DNA of 26,607 bases from RYN-428 sp035551995 (GCA_035551995.1 DASZME010000059.1:1-26607), one strand, 5' to 3'; counted from the first letter of the stretch, positions 1 to 7,335 are shown. Translations and numbers: made by a program. Notes: a model not told the origin generated them from the letters alone.

Positions 1-56
1 CCAACATATCGAAGGTCTCCCCCTGAGGGGAAGGGTGTGGGGATACCCAAATCCCG

Positions 57-266
57 TCACTCAATGCCAGGATTGTCCTTGAAAAACTGCTTCAGCGCAT
101 CGAGTAGCGCCCGTGCAGTCGAACGTGGTATCATGATCTCCGCTACGAAGTGATTGTGGTCGGTTTCACCGACAAACACCGCGCCCGCGATTGCGGGCGC
201 GGTGGTGCGTTGGGCAAGACGGCCTGAATCTACAACGAGTTGCCAGGACGGCGAAGACCTAACCAT
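57..266 (-). other. Open frame through IR-L into the left flank (possible alternative C-terminus of the recombinase)
   Basis: On the minus strand a 69-codon frame enters IR-L in exactly the frame used by the recombinase in the right copy. It then continues for 26 residues in the left flank (IMIPRSTARALLDALKQF, then a short end) before its stop at 57. That tail has protein-like composition, with an amphipathic helix pattern, unlike the recombinase's present last 14 residues, which are antisense to the acyltransferase. It is either a gene remnant or the tail the recombinase would acquire if the cassette were inverted. There is no good start of its own and no ribosome binding site, so I do not call it an independent gene. 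Confidence 0.4.
137..245. repeat. Left arm of a perfect 109-bp inverted repeat (IR-L)
   Basis: The reverse complement of this stretch matches 2784-2892 base for base by eye, and identity stops sharply on both sides. The repeat contains an internal GC hairpin (12-bp stem 177-188/193-204, loop GATT). It also contains a short coding tail, TCC GCT ACG AAG TGA, which in the right copy is the genuine 3' end of the acyltransferase gene. Together the arms bound a 2.76-kb segment carrying a serine recombinase. Repeat arms, recombination sites of an invertible segment, or an assembly artefact are all possible. Confidence 0.9.
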
Positions 267-286
267 ACTGACGTAGCAAACCGAAT

Positions 287-844
287 TTATCTCGTCATTT
301 CTAGAATCTTCCCGTTGTTCTCTATTAAAATGGTGCGCTTCTCATTGGATTTTTTGTCGTTGAAAACCATCCTATAAGCCTTGGATGATTCAACCCAGGT
401 CATCGAGTCGATCGTCCAGTCTCCGTCGGATTTTCCGGAGAGGATCGGCAACTGCTCTATAGTCGAGCGAACTAACGTATTCACATCCAACACTTTGCTA
501 TGAACACTGAATATTCCGAAAAGAACGAAAGCAATTGCTGCAAAAGCCAAGAGATAAAATGAAATATTCGAAATTAATATACAGGCAGTTCCACTGCGAC
601 CAGTGCGTAAATAGTTAGTTAGGAATCCAATAGCGACAAAGGCGGCGAAAATCGCGAGGAGGAGTAGCACCCAACCAGCAATGAGACAGGTCGTCTGCGT
701 TCCCCAAATTCCTTGTGTGAGAAATGTAGACAAGAATGTCACTGTAATGGCAAGCAATCCGCTCGCCAATGTAATGACGGCCTTGCAATACTCCGTCAGT
801 GTCGCCCACGGATTGGGCGCTTTATCTGTTTCGATTGCTGCCAT
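287..844 (-). CDS. Membrane protein of unknown function, cassette cargo
   Basis: This is a 185-aa protein. The ATG at 844 is chosen because GAGGAGG lies 8 nt upstream; the open frame extends further to 1015 but without such a signal. A short cytoplasmic N-terminus leads into three to four hydrophobic segments (about residues 20-43, 50-75 and 90-115). A soluble, charged C-terminal domain of about 65 residues follows, containing TIDSMTWVESSKAYRMVFND and ending ILEMTR. I do not recognise the family. The gene lies 13 nt after the stop of the upstream small gene and its ribosome binding site overlaps that stop (TGAGGAGG), so the two are probably translated together. The DNA is visibly AT-richer than the neighbouring chromosome, which suggests transfer with the recombinase. 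Confidence 0.7.
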   Translation of the reverse strand: MAAIETDKAPNPWATLTEYCKAVITLASGLLAITVTFLSTFLTQGIWGTQTTCLIAGWVLLLLAIFAAFVAIGFLTNYLRTGRSGTACILISNISFYLLAFAAIAFVLFGIFSVHSKVLDVNTLVRSTIEQLPILSGKSDGDWTIDSMTWVESSKAYRMVFNDKKSNEKRTILIENNGKILEMTR

Positions 845-857
845 TATAGATTCCTCC

Positions 858-1151
858 TCAAATACCGTCTTTAGTGAAAATGCACATGCTCGAGATGTCT
901 TTAGAAAACCAGTGTAGGAAATCAAATGATGAAATAACGTCTCTTGCTCCTTCTGTTTCCCTGATCTTTTCAAGGTATTGCGGCAGATTATCAATGTATT
1001 GTCCGACTGCGCCATATAGACTCTTGTTATCTCGTTCCTGCCAACTCCGATGGGGATCGATAATTATGGAACTCAGAATTTCAGCTATCAAGTGCTTTGT
1101 TTGAACGGTGATTCGAACACCGGTGCGGTCGGCGAATCCGTCGCATGCCAC
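858..1151 (-). CDS. Small hypothetical protein, possibly 5'-truncated
   Basis: From the GTG at 1151 this is 97 aa, ending FSKDISSMCIFTKDGI. The same frame stays open upstream to about 1280, with protein-like sequence (CVQINWSNIRGNYGFTVDNV), but has no ATG, GTG or TTG in that extension; the first stop upstream is at 1281-1283. The natural start is therefore missing, non-canonical (an ATT at 1259 is available), or lost in a 5' truncation. The family is not recognised. It is mostly hydrophilic, with helical segments around LIAEILSSIIIDPHRSW. It sits directly before the membrane protein gene and probably shares its transcript. Confidence 0.45.
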   Translation of the reverse strand: MACDGFADRTGVRITVQTKHLIAEILSSIIIDPHRSWQERDNKSLYGAVGQYIDNLPQYLEKIRETEGARDVISSFDFLHWFSKDISSMCIFTKDGI

Positions 1152-1330
1152 AGATACGTTATCAACAGTGAAACCATAGTTACCCCGAATGTTTGACCAA
1201 TTGATTTGAACGCACGAAGTCGCAGTATTCGGAATAAGCTTGGATAAGTCAAGAAAAATTTGGCGGCCCTCACTCGCTGATCAGTCCCTTCGTTATGTTG
1301 TGAAAATTAGATTTAGTTTGAAAGTCTGTC

Positions 1331-1359
1331 TTGGCGCATCTCTTACAGTTAGGTATAAT
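1331..1359 (+). promoter_or_regulatory. Sigma70-type promoter of the recombinase
   Basis: TTGGCG (1331-1336), a 17-bp spacer and a consensus TATAAT (1354-1359). The expected start of transcription (about 1365-1367) falls at or next to the ATG at 1368, so the transcript would be leaderless or nearly so. Confidence 0.65.
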
Positions 1360-1367
1360 TTAGGGGT

Positions 1368-2936
1368 ATGGGAAGCATACTCACCAACTTTTTCATCTAC
1401 GCTCGCAAATCGACCGACGACGCCGATCGGCAAATCAGAAGCATTGAGGATCAATTGGCTGAAGTCCGTGAGCTTGCCGTGAAGCACGGATTGAATGTCG
1501 TTGACGTCTTGCTCGAAAAGCAAAGCGCCAAGAAGCCAGGCCGACCGATTTTCAACCAGATGATCGAGCGAATCGAAAAGGGCGAAGCATCTGGCATTCT
1601 TGCATGGCATCCTGATCGCCTCGCTCGCAACATGCTCGACGGCGGAAAGATCATTCACCTTGTCGATACCGGCATCATTGTCGATCTGAAATTTCCGACG
1701 ATTGCATTTGAGCCGACATCGCAAGGCAAATTGACGCTTGCGATGCTTTTCGGCATGTCGAAATATTATGTCGATGCTCTGTCGGAAAATATCCGTCGCG
1801 GTCAGCGACAGAAATTGAAGAATGGTATCTGGCCGACCGTCGCACCGATCGGATATTTGAACGACAAGAAAGCCCGAAACATCTTTCCTGATCCGGAACG
1901 ATCACCGCTTATTCGAAAAACATTTCAACTCTACGCGACTGGACTTTACACGCTCGATCATCTTGAAGATGCGATGACGGGACTCGGCATGACCGCTCGC
2001 ACAGGCGAGCCACTGTCACGTGCCCAGTATCACCGCCTCCTGCAAAACCCGATTTACTACGGCACGATTTTCTACAGCGGTGAGCATTACGAAGGCAAGC
2101 ATGAGCCGATCATTACCAAAGACATCTTTGACCAATGCCAAGCCGTGATTGCTCGCAAGAGTCAACCGAAAGTTCTTAACCGCTTTAAGGCATACCTCTA
2201 CCGCGGATTGTTTCGGTGCGGCGAATGCGGATGTTTCGTCACCACTGAAACGCAGAAGGGCCACAACTACTTGCGGTGCACCAAGAGGGTCAAGAAGGAT
2301 TGTTCGCAGCCGTACGTGCGAGAGGAAGCCATTGCCGAACAGATTACGAACGTCCTGACATCGGCCTGCGTGCCTGACGAATGGGTTCCGTGGATGCTCG
2401 CCGAGCTTGAGAACGATCGCCAAAACGACATCGCCAGCATGACCGAGGCGACGGAAAAATTGCAAAAGGAAATTCAAGCCACTGACACGAAACTCGATCG
2501 GCTCATGACAGGATACCTTGACCAGCTTTTTTCAGAAAAGGAATACCGAGCAAGGAAGACCCGGATACTTGCCGACAAGCAGGACATCACAGAACGATTG
2601 AAGACCTTCAATCAAACCCACGAGACGCGGTTCGAACCAGTCATTCGGTTCGTAAATCGCTTGAAACAAGCGAAAATCGCGGCATCCAGCACCGATGCCG
2701 TCGAAAAGCGAGAATTCCTAAAAACGGTCGGTTCGAACCTTGAATTGGTTAATCGGACACTCCGCTTTGAGCCCCGCAATGCGTGGCAACTCGTTGTAGA
2801 TTCAGGCCGTCTTGCCCAACGCACCACCGCGCCCGCAATCGCGGGCGCGGTGTTTGTCGGTGAAACCGACCACAATCACTTCGTAGCGGAGAGGGTGAGA
2901 TTCCTGACGGCCCGCTGGATTTTTTCCGTCGCCTGA
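1368..2936 (+). CDS. Serine site-specific recombinase (resolvase / recombinase / zinc-ribbon type)
   Basis: This is a 522-aa recombinase that should catalyse strand exchange by a serine nucleophile. The resolvase domain (about 7-150) has YARKS with the nucleophile Ser15 and the conserved HPDRLARN at 81-88. A Recombinase domain follows (about 158-265, APIGYLNDK). The zinc ribbon has Cys284, Cys287, Cys304 and Cys312, and a coiled-coil region (about 355-415) precedes the C-terminus. The ATG at 1368 is the only start that keeps the catalytic strand; it has almost no leader. From residue 473 the frame is inside the right 109-bp inverted repeat, and its last 14 residues are antisense to the acyltransferase 3' end, so the natural C-terminus is uncertain. 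No other transposition gene is present. A role in inverting or mobilising the segment is inference. Confidence 0.9.
   Translation: MGSILTNFFIYARKSTDDADRQIRSIEDQLAEVRELAVKHGLNVVDVLLEKQSAKKPGRPIFNQMIERIEKGEASGILAWHPDRLARNMLDGGKIIHLVDTGIIVDLKFPTIAFEPTSQGKLTLAMLFGMSKYYVDALSENIRRGQRQKLKNGIWPTVAPIGYLNDKKARNIFPDPERSPLIRKTFQLYATGLYTLDHLEDAMTGLGMTARTGEPLSRAQYHRLLQNPIYYGTIFYSGEHYEGKHEPIITKDIFDQCQAVIARKSQPKVLNRFKAYLYRGLFRCGECGCFVTTETQKGHNYLRCTKRVKKDCSQPYVREEAIAEQITNVLTSACVPDEWVPWMLAELENDRQNDIASMTEATEKLQKEIQATDTKLDRLMTGYLDQLFSEKEYRARKTRILADKQDITERLKTFNQTHETRFEPVIRFVNRLKQAKIAASSTDAVEKREFLKTVGSNLELVNRTLRFEPRNAWQLVVDSGRLAQRTTAPAIAGAVFVGETDHNHFVAERVRFLTARWIFSVA
2784..2892. repeat. Right arm of the 109-bp inverted repeat (IR-R)
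   Basis: This is the inverted perfect copy of 137-245. It encodes recombinase residues 473-508 on the plus strand and, on the minus strand, the last four codons and stop of the acyltransferase. Because the acyltransferase end lies inside the repeat, an inversion between the arms would leave that protein unchanged. Confidence 0.9.
2825..2852 (-). terminator. GC-rich hairpin downstream of the acyltransferase gene
   Basis: A perfect 12-bp stem (CACCGCGCCCGC) with a 4-nt loop lies about 25 bp past the acyltransferase stop, and is duplicated in IR-L at 177-204. No U-tract follows it on the minus strand, and only a weak TGTTTGT follows on the plus strand. A termination or mRNA-end role is plausible but not shown. 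Confidence 0.4.
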
Positions 2937-4882
2937 TCGAGCGATTGGCGGTTGGTGGCGCTTCGATCGAATTCGACTTCCGGACCGAAGGTAATGACCA
3001 CGCGGTTGGGCTTGGAAAAGGCTTCGACCATTTCTTTGCCGCGATGCGTGCCGTCGATATATGCCGGGAAGACCGGCACGTTGGCTTTCATCGCAAGGAG
3101 GGCGACGCCGGTCTGAAACGGAAGCAAATCGCGCGTTGTTTCGATTTTTCCTTCGGGAAAGATGCCGAGGATCCGTCCCTTTTCCAGCGCCCGAAGCGCG
3201 GCGCGGGTGGCGCCCATGTCCCGGCCATTGCGCTCGACGGGAATCGCCTGCACGGTGCGGAAGATCCACCCCATTGGTTTGATGTCGTAATATTCCTTGG
3301 CCATCATCCAGATCACCAGTCGTTTGCAGCATGACTGCAGCAAGAGGGGATCGAGGCCGCTCACATGATTGCAGACAAGAATCGCCGGCCCGACGCGCGG
3401 CAGGGGCGAGGGTCGGCGGATCGTCAGTTGGTGGTAAAGGCGAGTGAAGGCCAGGTTGGCCCACCCCAGCGCGCGAACGCTCACACGGTTTTCAACACGG
3501 TCGGCGGGTCTGTCCCATGCTATCACGCGGGAGGGAGATACCCCATTTGACGATAAATCGCCAGCGGGCATGCCCCTGGCGATCACGACGCTGGGCCACT
3601 CCTCTTCTCCGTCGCCGAAAATCTGCCCCGACATGCGATCCCCGGCCATGGCATAAGAATTGTCCGCGAGCGTGCGAAGCGGAGAGGTGATCGGCATCGT
3701 CGTCGATAGCGTCACCCGCGCCGGCGACAGTTCGCGCGCGACAAACGCCAAGGATTGCCTCGGCTGCAAATGATATGAAAACAGCGCCGGCTCTCCGTCG
3801 GCGGCGCAACGCAGGCGCGCGCCGATTTCCTGGGCCTGTTGCCGATATCCGAAAACCGGCCGGCTCAGGCTGCGCCAGGGAACTCGGCAATCCGCCGATC
3901 TAAGAACGGCATGATATGTCCATTGATCCCGCTGCGTGGTCGAATCGGTCAACACGATGACCGATCCACCCGCCGCGATATCCACCGGCTGATGATCGCG
4001 CCACCGAATCGCCGCCGCGGCGGTCAGCGCGCAGAGCGCGACGACTGCCGGGGCGGTCCAGCGCGATCGCCAGAGGGTGAGGGCCGTGATGAAAATCGCG
4101 AAGACCGCGGCCGCGCCGAGCGCCTGACGCCGCAGCGCGGCGGGCCACCCCCGCGCCCATGCCTGTGTCGGCTGGTAGGCCTCGGGAAAATAAGCCGCGT
4201 CGGGACCGGCGACGTTGGCGTGCATCACCCAGTAACCGCCTTGGCGTTTCCACGGCCACCCGCCGCCGGGCATATGCGCCGAGCGGATGGCGATCGCCGC
4301 GCCGCATGCCAGCAGCGTGGCGACGGCGCCTTGCGAAAGCCGCCCGGCCGCGGACGAATCCAGGACGATTCCGTCGAGCGATTCCCATCCGACGGCAGGA
4401 CCGGGCAAAGGGTCAGCCATGTTGAGTTCAACCCGAATCATTTTCTTGCCGGGAAACCTGGCCGCCAGGACGTCGGGATCGGCGCCGGCGTAACCGATCA
4501 GGCGTTCGTCCTCGTCCAGCGCGTGCAAGGGAAGAGCGACCGGATGATCGGCCGAGGATACGGTCCAGCCGACGTCGCGGATCGTGCGAATCGACAGCCA
4601 GGGAATGGTCGCGTTGATCGAGCCGTCGGCGGCCTTGATATCCGTAGTCAGCGCGCCCGAGGCATGAAGCGAAAGCACGTCGCCGGCCGTGTCGCAATGC
4701 GCGACGACTCGAATCGGCATGTAATGGCCGGGACGGTAGTTCCCCTGCAAAGGAAGCGAGAGGGTGGCGTTGGTCGCAAAGATTGACGCCGTTGTCGTCA
4801 AAATGAAAATCGCCGGAAGCGAAACGAAAAATGAAACGAGAGACCTAAATAACCTTGCGCGATTACGCGCGTTTTGTTTCAT
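2876..4882 (-). CDS. Exported/membrane protein fused to a PlsC-type acyltransferase
   Basis: From the ATG at 4882 this is 668 aa. Translation from further upstream is rejected because that part only reads through palindromic repeats. Residues 1-37 look like a signal peptide (LVSFFVSLPAIFILTTTASIFA). An unrecognised exported domain spans about 38-250, two membrane helices lie at about 255-270 and 276-293, and a second unrecognised region at 300-455. The C-terminal 190 residues are a PlsC/lysophosphatidate acyltransferase domain with NHVSGLD (Asn505-Asp511, the HX4D catalytic motif) and FPEGK (575-579). The family transfers an acyl chain to lysophospholipid at the inner membrane face. Predicted topology would place this domain outside, so either an internal start (for example the GTG at 3484) makes a separate cytoplasmic enzyme, or the topology guess is wrong. 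The last four codons lie inside IR-R. Confidence 0.8.
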   Translation of the reverse strand: MKQNARNRARLFRSLVSFFVSLPAIFILTTTASIFATNATLSLPLQGNYRPGHYMPIRVVAHCDTAGDVLSLHASGALTTDIKAADGSINATIPWLSIRTIRDVGWTVSSADHPVALPLHALDEDERLIGYAGADPDVLAARFPGKKMIRVELNMADPLPGPAVGWESLDGIVLDSSAAGRLSQGAVATLLACGAAIAIRSAHMPGGGWPWKRQGGYWVMHANVAGPDAAYFPEAYQPTQAWARGWPAALRRQALGAAAVFAIFITALTLWRSRWTAPAVVALCALTAAAAIRWRDHQPVDIAAGGSVIVLTDSTTQRDQWTYHAVLRSADCRVPWRSLSRPVFGYRQQAQEIGARLRCAADGEPALFSYHLQPRQSLAFVARELSPARVTLSTTMPITSPLRTLADNSYAMAGDRMSGQIFGDGEEEWPSVVIARGMPAGDLSSNGVSPSRVIAWDRPADRVENRVSVRALGWANLAFTRLYHQLTIRRPSPLPRVGPAILVCNHVSGLDPLLLQSCCKRLVIWMMAKEYYDIKPMGWIFRTVQAIPVERNGRDMGATRAALRALEKGRILGIFPEGKIETTRDLLPFQTGVALLAMKANVPVFPAYIDGTHRGKEMVEAFSKPNRVVITFGPEVEFDRSATNRQSLDQATEKIQRAVRNLTLSATK

Positions 4883-4883
4883 A

Positions 4884-4909
4884 CCCTCGCCCGGTACTTC
4901 GGGAGAGGG
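4884..4909. repeat. REP-type palindrome
   Basis: CCCTCGCCCG and CGGGAGAGGG form an imperfect 10-bp stem around GTACTT. It lies directly upstream of the chosen acyltransferase start codon. Confidence 0.7.
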
Positions 4910-5050
4910 CAGGGTGAGGGGTTCTTTGACAGTTCGGATTTTATTCGACTTGCATCGTTTAAAGAAACCCTCTCCCCAACCCTGGGCTGATGAAATATAC
5001 AAGGTGGGTGTCGAGCCGCTTTTGTTGCGCATCGACGATGGATTTCCGGT

Positions 5051-5180
5051 TCCCTCTCCCGGTACGGGGCTTGTCGATTTAATACGATTTCCGTCTCGCA
5101 AGCCTCGTTTCTTCACGGAAAACAAGGGCGAAAACGCCGGAAAACCAATCAAATCGACAAGCCCTACGCCGGGGGAGGGA
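5051..5180. repeat. MITE-like palindromic repeat, copy A
   Basis: The core 5067-5164 (98 bp) has perfect 14-bp terminal inverted repeats, GGGCTTGTCGATTT at 5067-5080 and its complement at 5151-5164. An inner pair (TTTCCGT/ACGGAAA) lies within it. Outer arms of the type TCCCTCTCCCGG extend the inverted repeat to 30 bp with a few mismatches. There is no coding capacity. A related copy lies at 16214-16330, about 80% similar by eye. Confidence 0.8.
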
Positions 5181-5228
5181 TAGGGTGGTGGCTCTTGATT
5201 CAGCCGCCTAGAAAAACCCTCTCCCCAC

Positions 5229-5254
5229 CCCTCTCCCGGATTACCGGGAGAGGG
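5229..5254. repeat. REP-type perfect palindrome
   Basis: CCCTCTCCCGG and CCGGGAGAGGG form a perfect 11-bp stem with loop ATTA. It belongs to the same family as 4884-4909 and 5343-5368. Confidence 0.8.
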
Positions 5255-5342
5255 AGAACACGCCCCATTGCGCAATGGTTCGGGTTCGACGGACCACCGT
5301 AAGAGCGCAGGTTTCGAGGGGATTTTCATCAACCCACCCCAC

Positions 5343-5368
5343 CCCTCTCCCGAATTGCCGGGCGAGGG
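5343..5368. repeat. REP-type palindrome
   Basis: CCCTCTCCCG and CGGGCGAGGG form a 10-bp stem with one mismatch around AATTGC. It is the third simple palindrome in the 4883-5400 cluster. The remaining interval 5370-5573, between this and the sulfatase stop, shows no gene I can support. Confidence 0.7.
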
Positions 5369-5573
5369 AGTAGAGCGCCTCGTTGCGCAAGTTCATTTAG
5401 AGCAGTGTCAGGTTGCTCGCGCGTTTCTGCGTTTGGCGGTCCCGCTTGCGGGGCATTTTTCGCCACGCAAGGTCGCTTCACCAACATAAGAAATGCTCGA
5501 GCGGCGCGGCTTTCCATCGGCGTTTGCGCATTTCCCGTCGCGCGTGATTCGCGGGCGACGTCGATAGGCGCCG

Positions 5574-7001
5574 TCATCGGCCGCCCGCGTTATCGCGCAT
5601 ATTCGCGAGCAGCTTTTTTACGTCCTGAACCGTTTGCGCGTGTGCCGGATCGGAAGCAAGATTCTTGAATTCTTTCGGATCGTTGGTTTGATCGTACAGT
5701 TCCGCGCCTTTGTCGCCGTGGTCCCATTCGGTGTAGCGCCACTGTTCCGTGCGAACGCTTCGGCCCATGACTTTTCCGCGCGTGACCTGGGTATAAGCCG
5801 GGTGATCCCACGCTGCTTGCGGGTCTTCCAGCAGCGGCCGCAAACTTGTCCCCTCGGCGCCCTTGGGCGCGGGCAGCCCGCACAGATCGGCCAGCGTGGG
5901 ATATAGATCGACCAGCTCGACCGTCCGCCCGGAAACTTTTCCGTTGTTTCGTTTGAGCGACGGATCGCAAATGATCATCGGCACCCGCACCGATTCCTCG
6001 AACAGCAGCATCTTTTGCCACTGGCCGTGGTTGCCCAGGCACCACCCGTGATCGGAAATAAAAACCACGACCGTCTTGTCCGACAGCTTGAGCCGATCCA
6101 GCGCGGCGATCACCCGCCCGGCCTGCGCGTCCATCAGGCTTGTACTGGCGTAGTACGCGCGGGTGAAGATTCGCAATTTTTCGTCGTCCAGCCCGTAATT
6201 CAACGGCTTCACCGTCAGCGCGATCGGCGGAATCCCCGCGATATGTTCCGGCGGTTCGATCGGCAGCCGCACTTTATCCAGCGAGTACAAATCGAAATAG
6301 TTCTCGCTCGCGGCACACGGCACATGCGGCCTGAAGAACCCGCAGGCGATGAAGAACGGGCCGTCCTTGTGATCCTCGAGCATCTTCACGACGGCGTCGG
6401 CGATCTTTCCGTCGGTGTGATCTTCGCCGTTGCCCTTGGTTTCCAGCCAGCAGATGGACGCGCCGATCCCTTTGAATGGCTGGCCGGTGAATTTGATCAC
6501 GTCGGCCTCTTCGTCCTTGTCGCGGCCGCTCGGGTTGACGACCTGGTTCCACGAGGCGCCGTCGTCGAGGCCATTGGTGCCGATCTGGTCGGGAACGCCG
6601 TAATGATAAATCTTGCCGACGCGACCGGCGAAGTAGCCGGCGTGCATGAAATGCTGCGGAATCGTAATCACATCCGGCAGATTCTTGCGGAAGTTCACGC
6701 CGTTCCCATAGACGCGCGTGGTATCCGGGCGCCGTCCGGTCATGAACGAGCAACGGCTGGGATTGCAGAGCGGAAACTGGCAGTATGCGTGCTCGAACCG
6801 CACGCCTCGCGCCGCCAGCGCGTCGACGTTCGGCGACTTCACCAGCGGATGCGCATAGCAGCCCAGCGCGCAGGTCAGGTCGTCGGAAATAATGAGCAGA
6901 ACATTTTTCCGGGCGGGCGCCTGCACGTCAGCCGCTTTCGCCCCTACCGTCAGCGCAACAATGAGCGGCACGATCCAGCGAAAATAAGGAGGTGAGTGCA
7001 T
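5574..7001 (-). CDS. Secreted sulfatase (S1 family, iduronate-2-sulfatase-like)
   Basis: This 475-aa enzyme should hydrolyse sulfate esters, probably on sulfated polysaccharide, outside the cytoplasm. A signal peptide covers about residues 1-23 (VPLIVALTVGAKA). The sulfatase signature C79-N-P-S-R83 provides the cysteine that a formylglycine-generating enzyme converts to the catalytic residue. Metal ligands are Asp40/Asp41 near the N-terminus and the ISDHG motif with Asp317 and His318, followed by His325 and Lys330. The length is normal for the family. The ATG at 7001 has GGAGG about 12 nt upstream. The substrate cannot be told from sequence alone. It stands alone: no carbohydrate-binding module, transporter or maturase is next to it. 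Confidence 0.93.
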   Translation of the reverse strand: MHSPPYFRWIVPLIVALTVGAKAADVQAPARKNVLLIISDDLTCALGCYAHPLVKSPNVDALAARGVRFEHAYCQFPLCNPSRCSFMTGRRPDTTRVYGNGVNFRKNLPDVITIPQHFMHAGYFAGRVGKIYHYGVPDQIGTNGLDDGASWNQVVNPSGRDKDEEADVIKFTGQPFKGIGASICWLETKGNGEDHTDGKIADAVVKMLEDHKDGPFFIACGFFRPHVPCAASENYFDLYSLDKVRLPIEPPEHIAGIPPIALTVKPLNYGLDDEKLRIFTRAYYASTSLMDAQAGRVIAALDRLKLSDKTVVVFISDHGWCLGNHGQWQKMLLFEESVRVPMIICDPSLKRNNGKVSGRTVELVDLYPTLADLCGLPAPKGAEGTSLRPLLEDPQAAWDHPAYTQVTRGKVMGRSVRTEQWRYTEWDHGDKGAELYDQTNDPKEFKNLASDPAHAQTVQDVKKLLANMRDNAGGR

Positions 7002-7070
7002 GGCGGCAGTTTACCTCCGGCGGCTATTCGATAAAAGCGACATTTTCGCTTCTTGTTGTACCGGAGTAAA

Positions 7071-7104
7071 AGTGTCACCCCATAGGCGAAATAGAAGTGT
7101 CACC
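7071..7104. repeat. Short direct repeat AGTGTCACC x2
   Basis: AGTGTCACC occurs at 7071-7079 and again at 7096-7104. Paired motifs of this sort occur at ends of some IS21-type insertion sequences, but no transposase is present, so at most this is a terminal scar. The rest of 7002-7192 shows nothing else I can support. Confidence 0.35.
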
Positions 7105-7192
7105 GTCGCGATCTGCCGAAAGGGGAGACGGATAGACTTCGAATGTGAGATTGATATTTTCACTGGGTTGCAACATCGATTACCACCCTCAC

Positions 7193-7220
7193 TTGACTCC
7201 CGCCTCCGAACCGATACAGT
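7193..7220 (+). promoter_or_regulatory. Promoter of tRNA-Asn
   Basis: TTGACT (7193-7198), a 16-bp spacer and TACAGT (7215-7220). Transcription would begin near 7227, giving about 27 nt of 5' leader before the mature tRNA. Confidence 0.6.
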
Positions 7221-7253
7221 GAGGAACCCTTCTTTTGGGAAGTGGACACAGTT

Positions 7254-7325
7254 TCGGGAGTAGCTCAATGGTAGAGCAGCCGGCTGTTAACCGGCTGGTT
7301 GTAGGTTCGAGTCCTACCTCCCGAG
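7254..7325 (+). tRNA. tRNA-Asn (anticodon GTT)
   Basis: A complete cloverleaf is visible. The acceptor stem is TCGGGAG/CTCCCGA with discriminator G, and the D arm is GCTC/GAGC. The anticodon arm is GCCGG-CTGTTAA-CCGGC with anticodon GTT. The T arm is GTAGG-TTCGAGT-CCTAC. CCA is not encoded (GCTT follows). It decodes AAC/AAU. Confidence 0.97.
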
Positions 7326-7335
7326 CTTCATTTCT

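Noticed and set aside
4883..5332. 150-codon N-terminal extension of the acyltransferase fusion
   Set aside because: It reads through REP palindromes and the MITE-like element, giving repeated Pro/Gly/Glu peptides; a signal peptide begins right after the ATG at 4882.
4883..5400. Possible CRISPR array in the repeat cluster
   Set aside because: Repeats are palindromes of varied length and spacing, not regular direct repeats with unique spacers; no cas gene is nearby.
5329..5577. 82-aa minus-strand ORF overlapping the sulfatase stop as ATGA
   Set aside because: It ends inside a REP palindrome, shows no family features, and has low-complexity Ala/Arg composition.
6015..6995. 326-aa plus-strand ORF
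   Set aside because: Antisense shadow of the sulfatase gene, produced by GC-rich codon bias.
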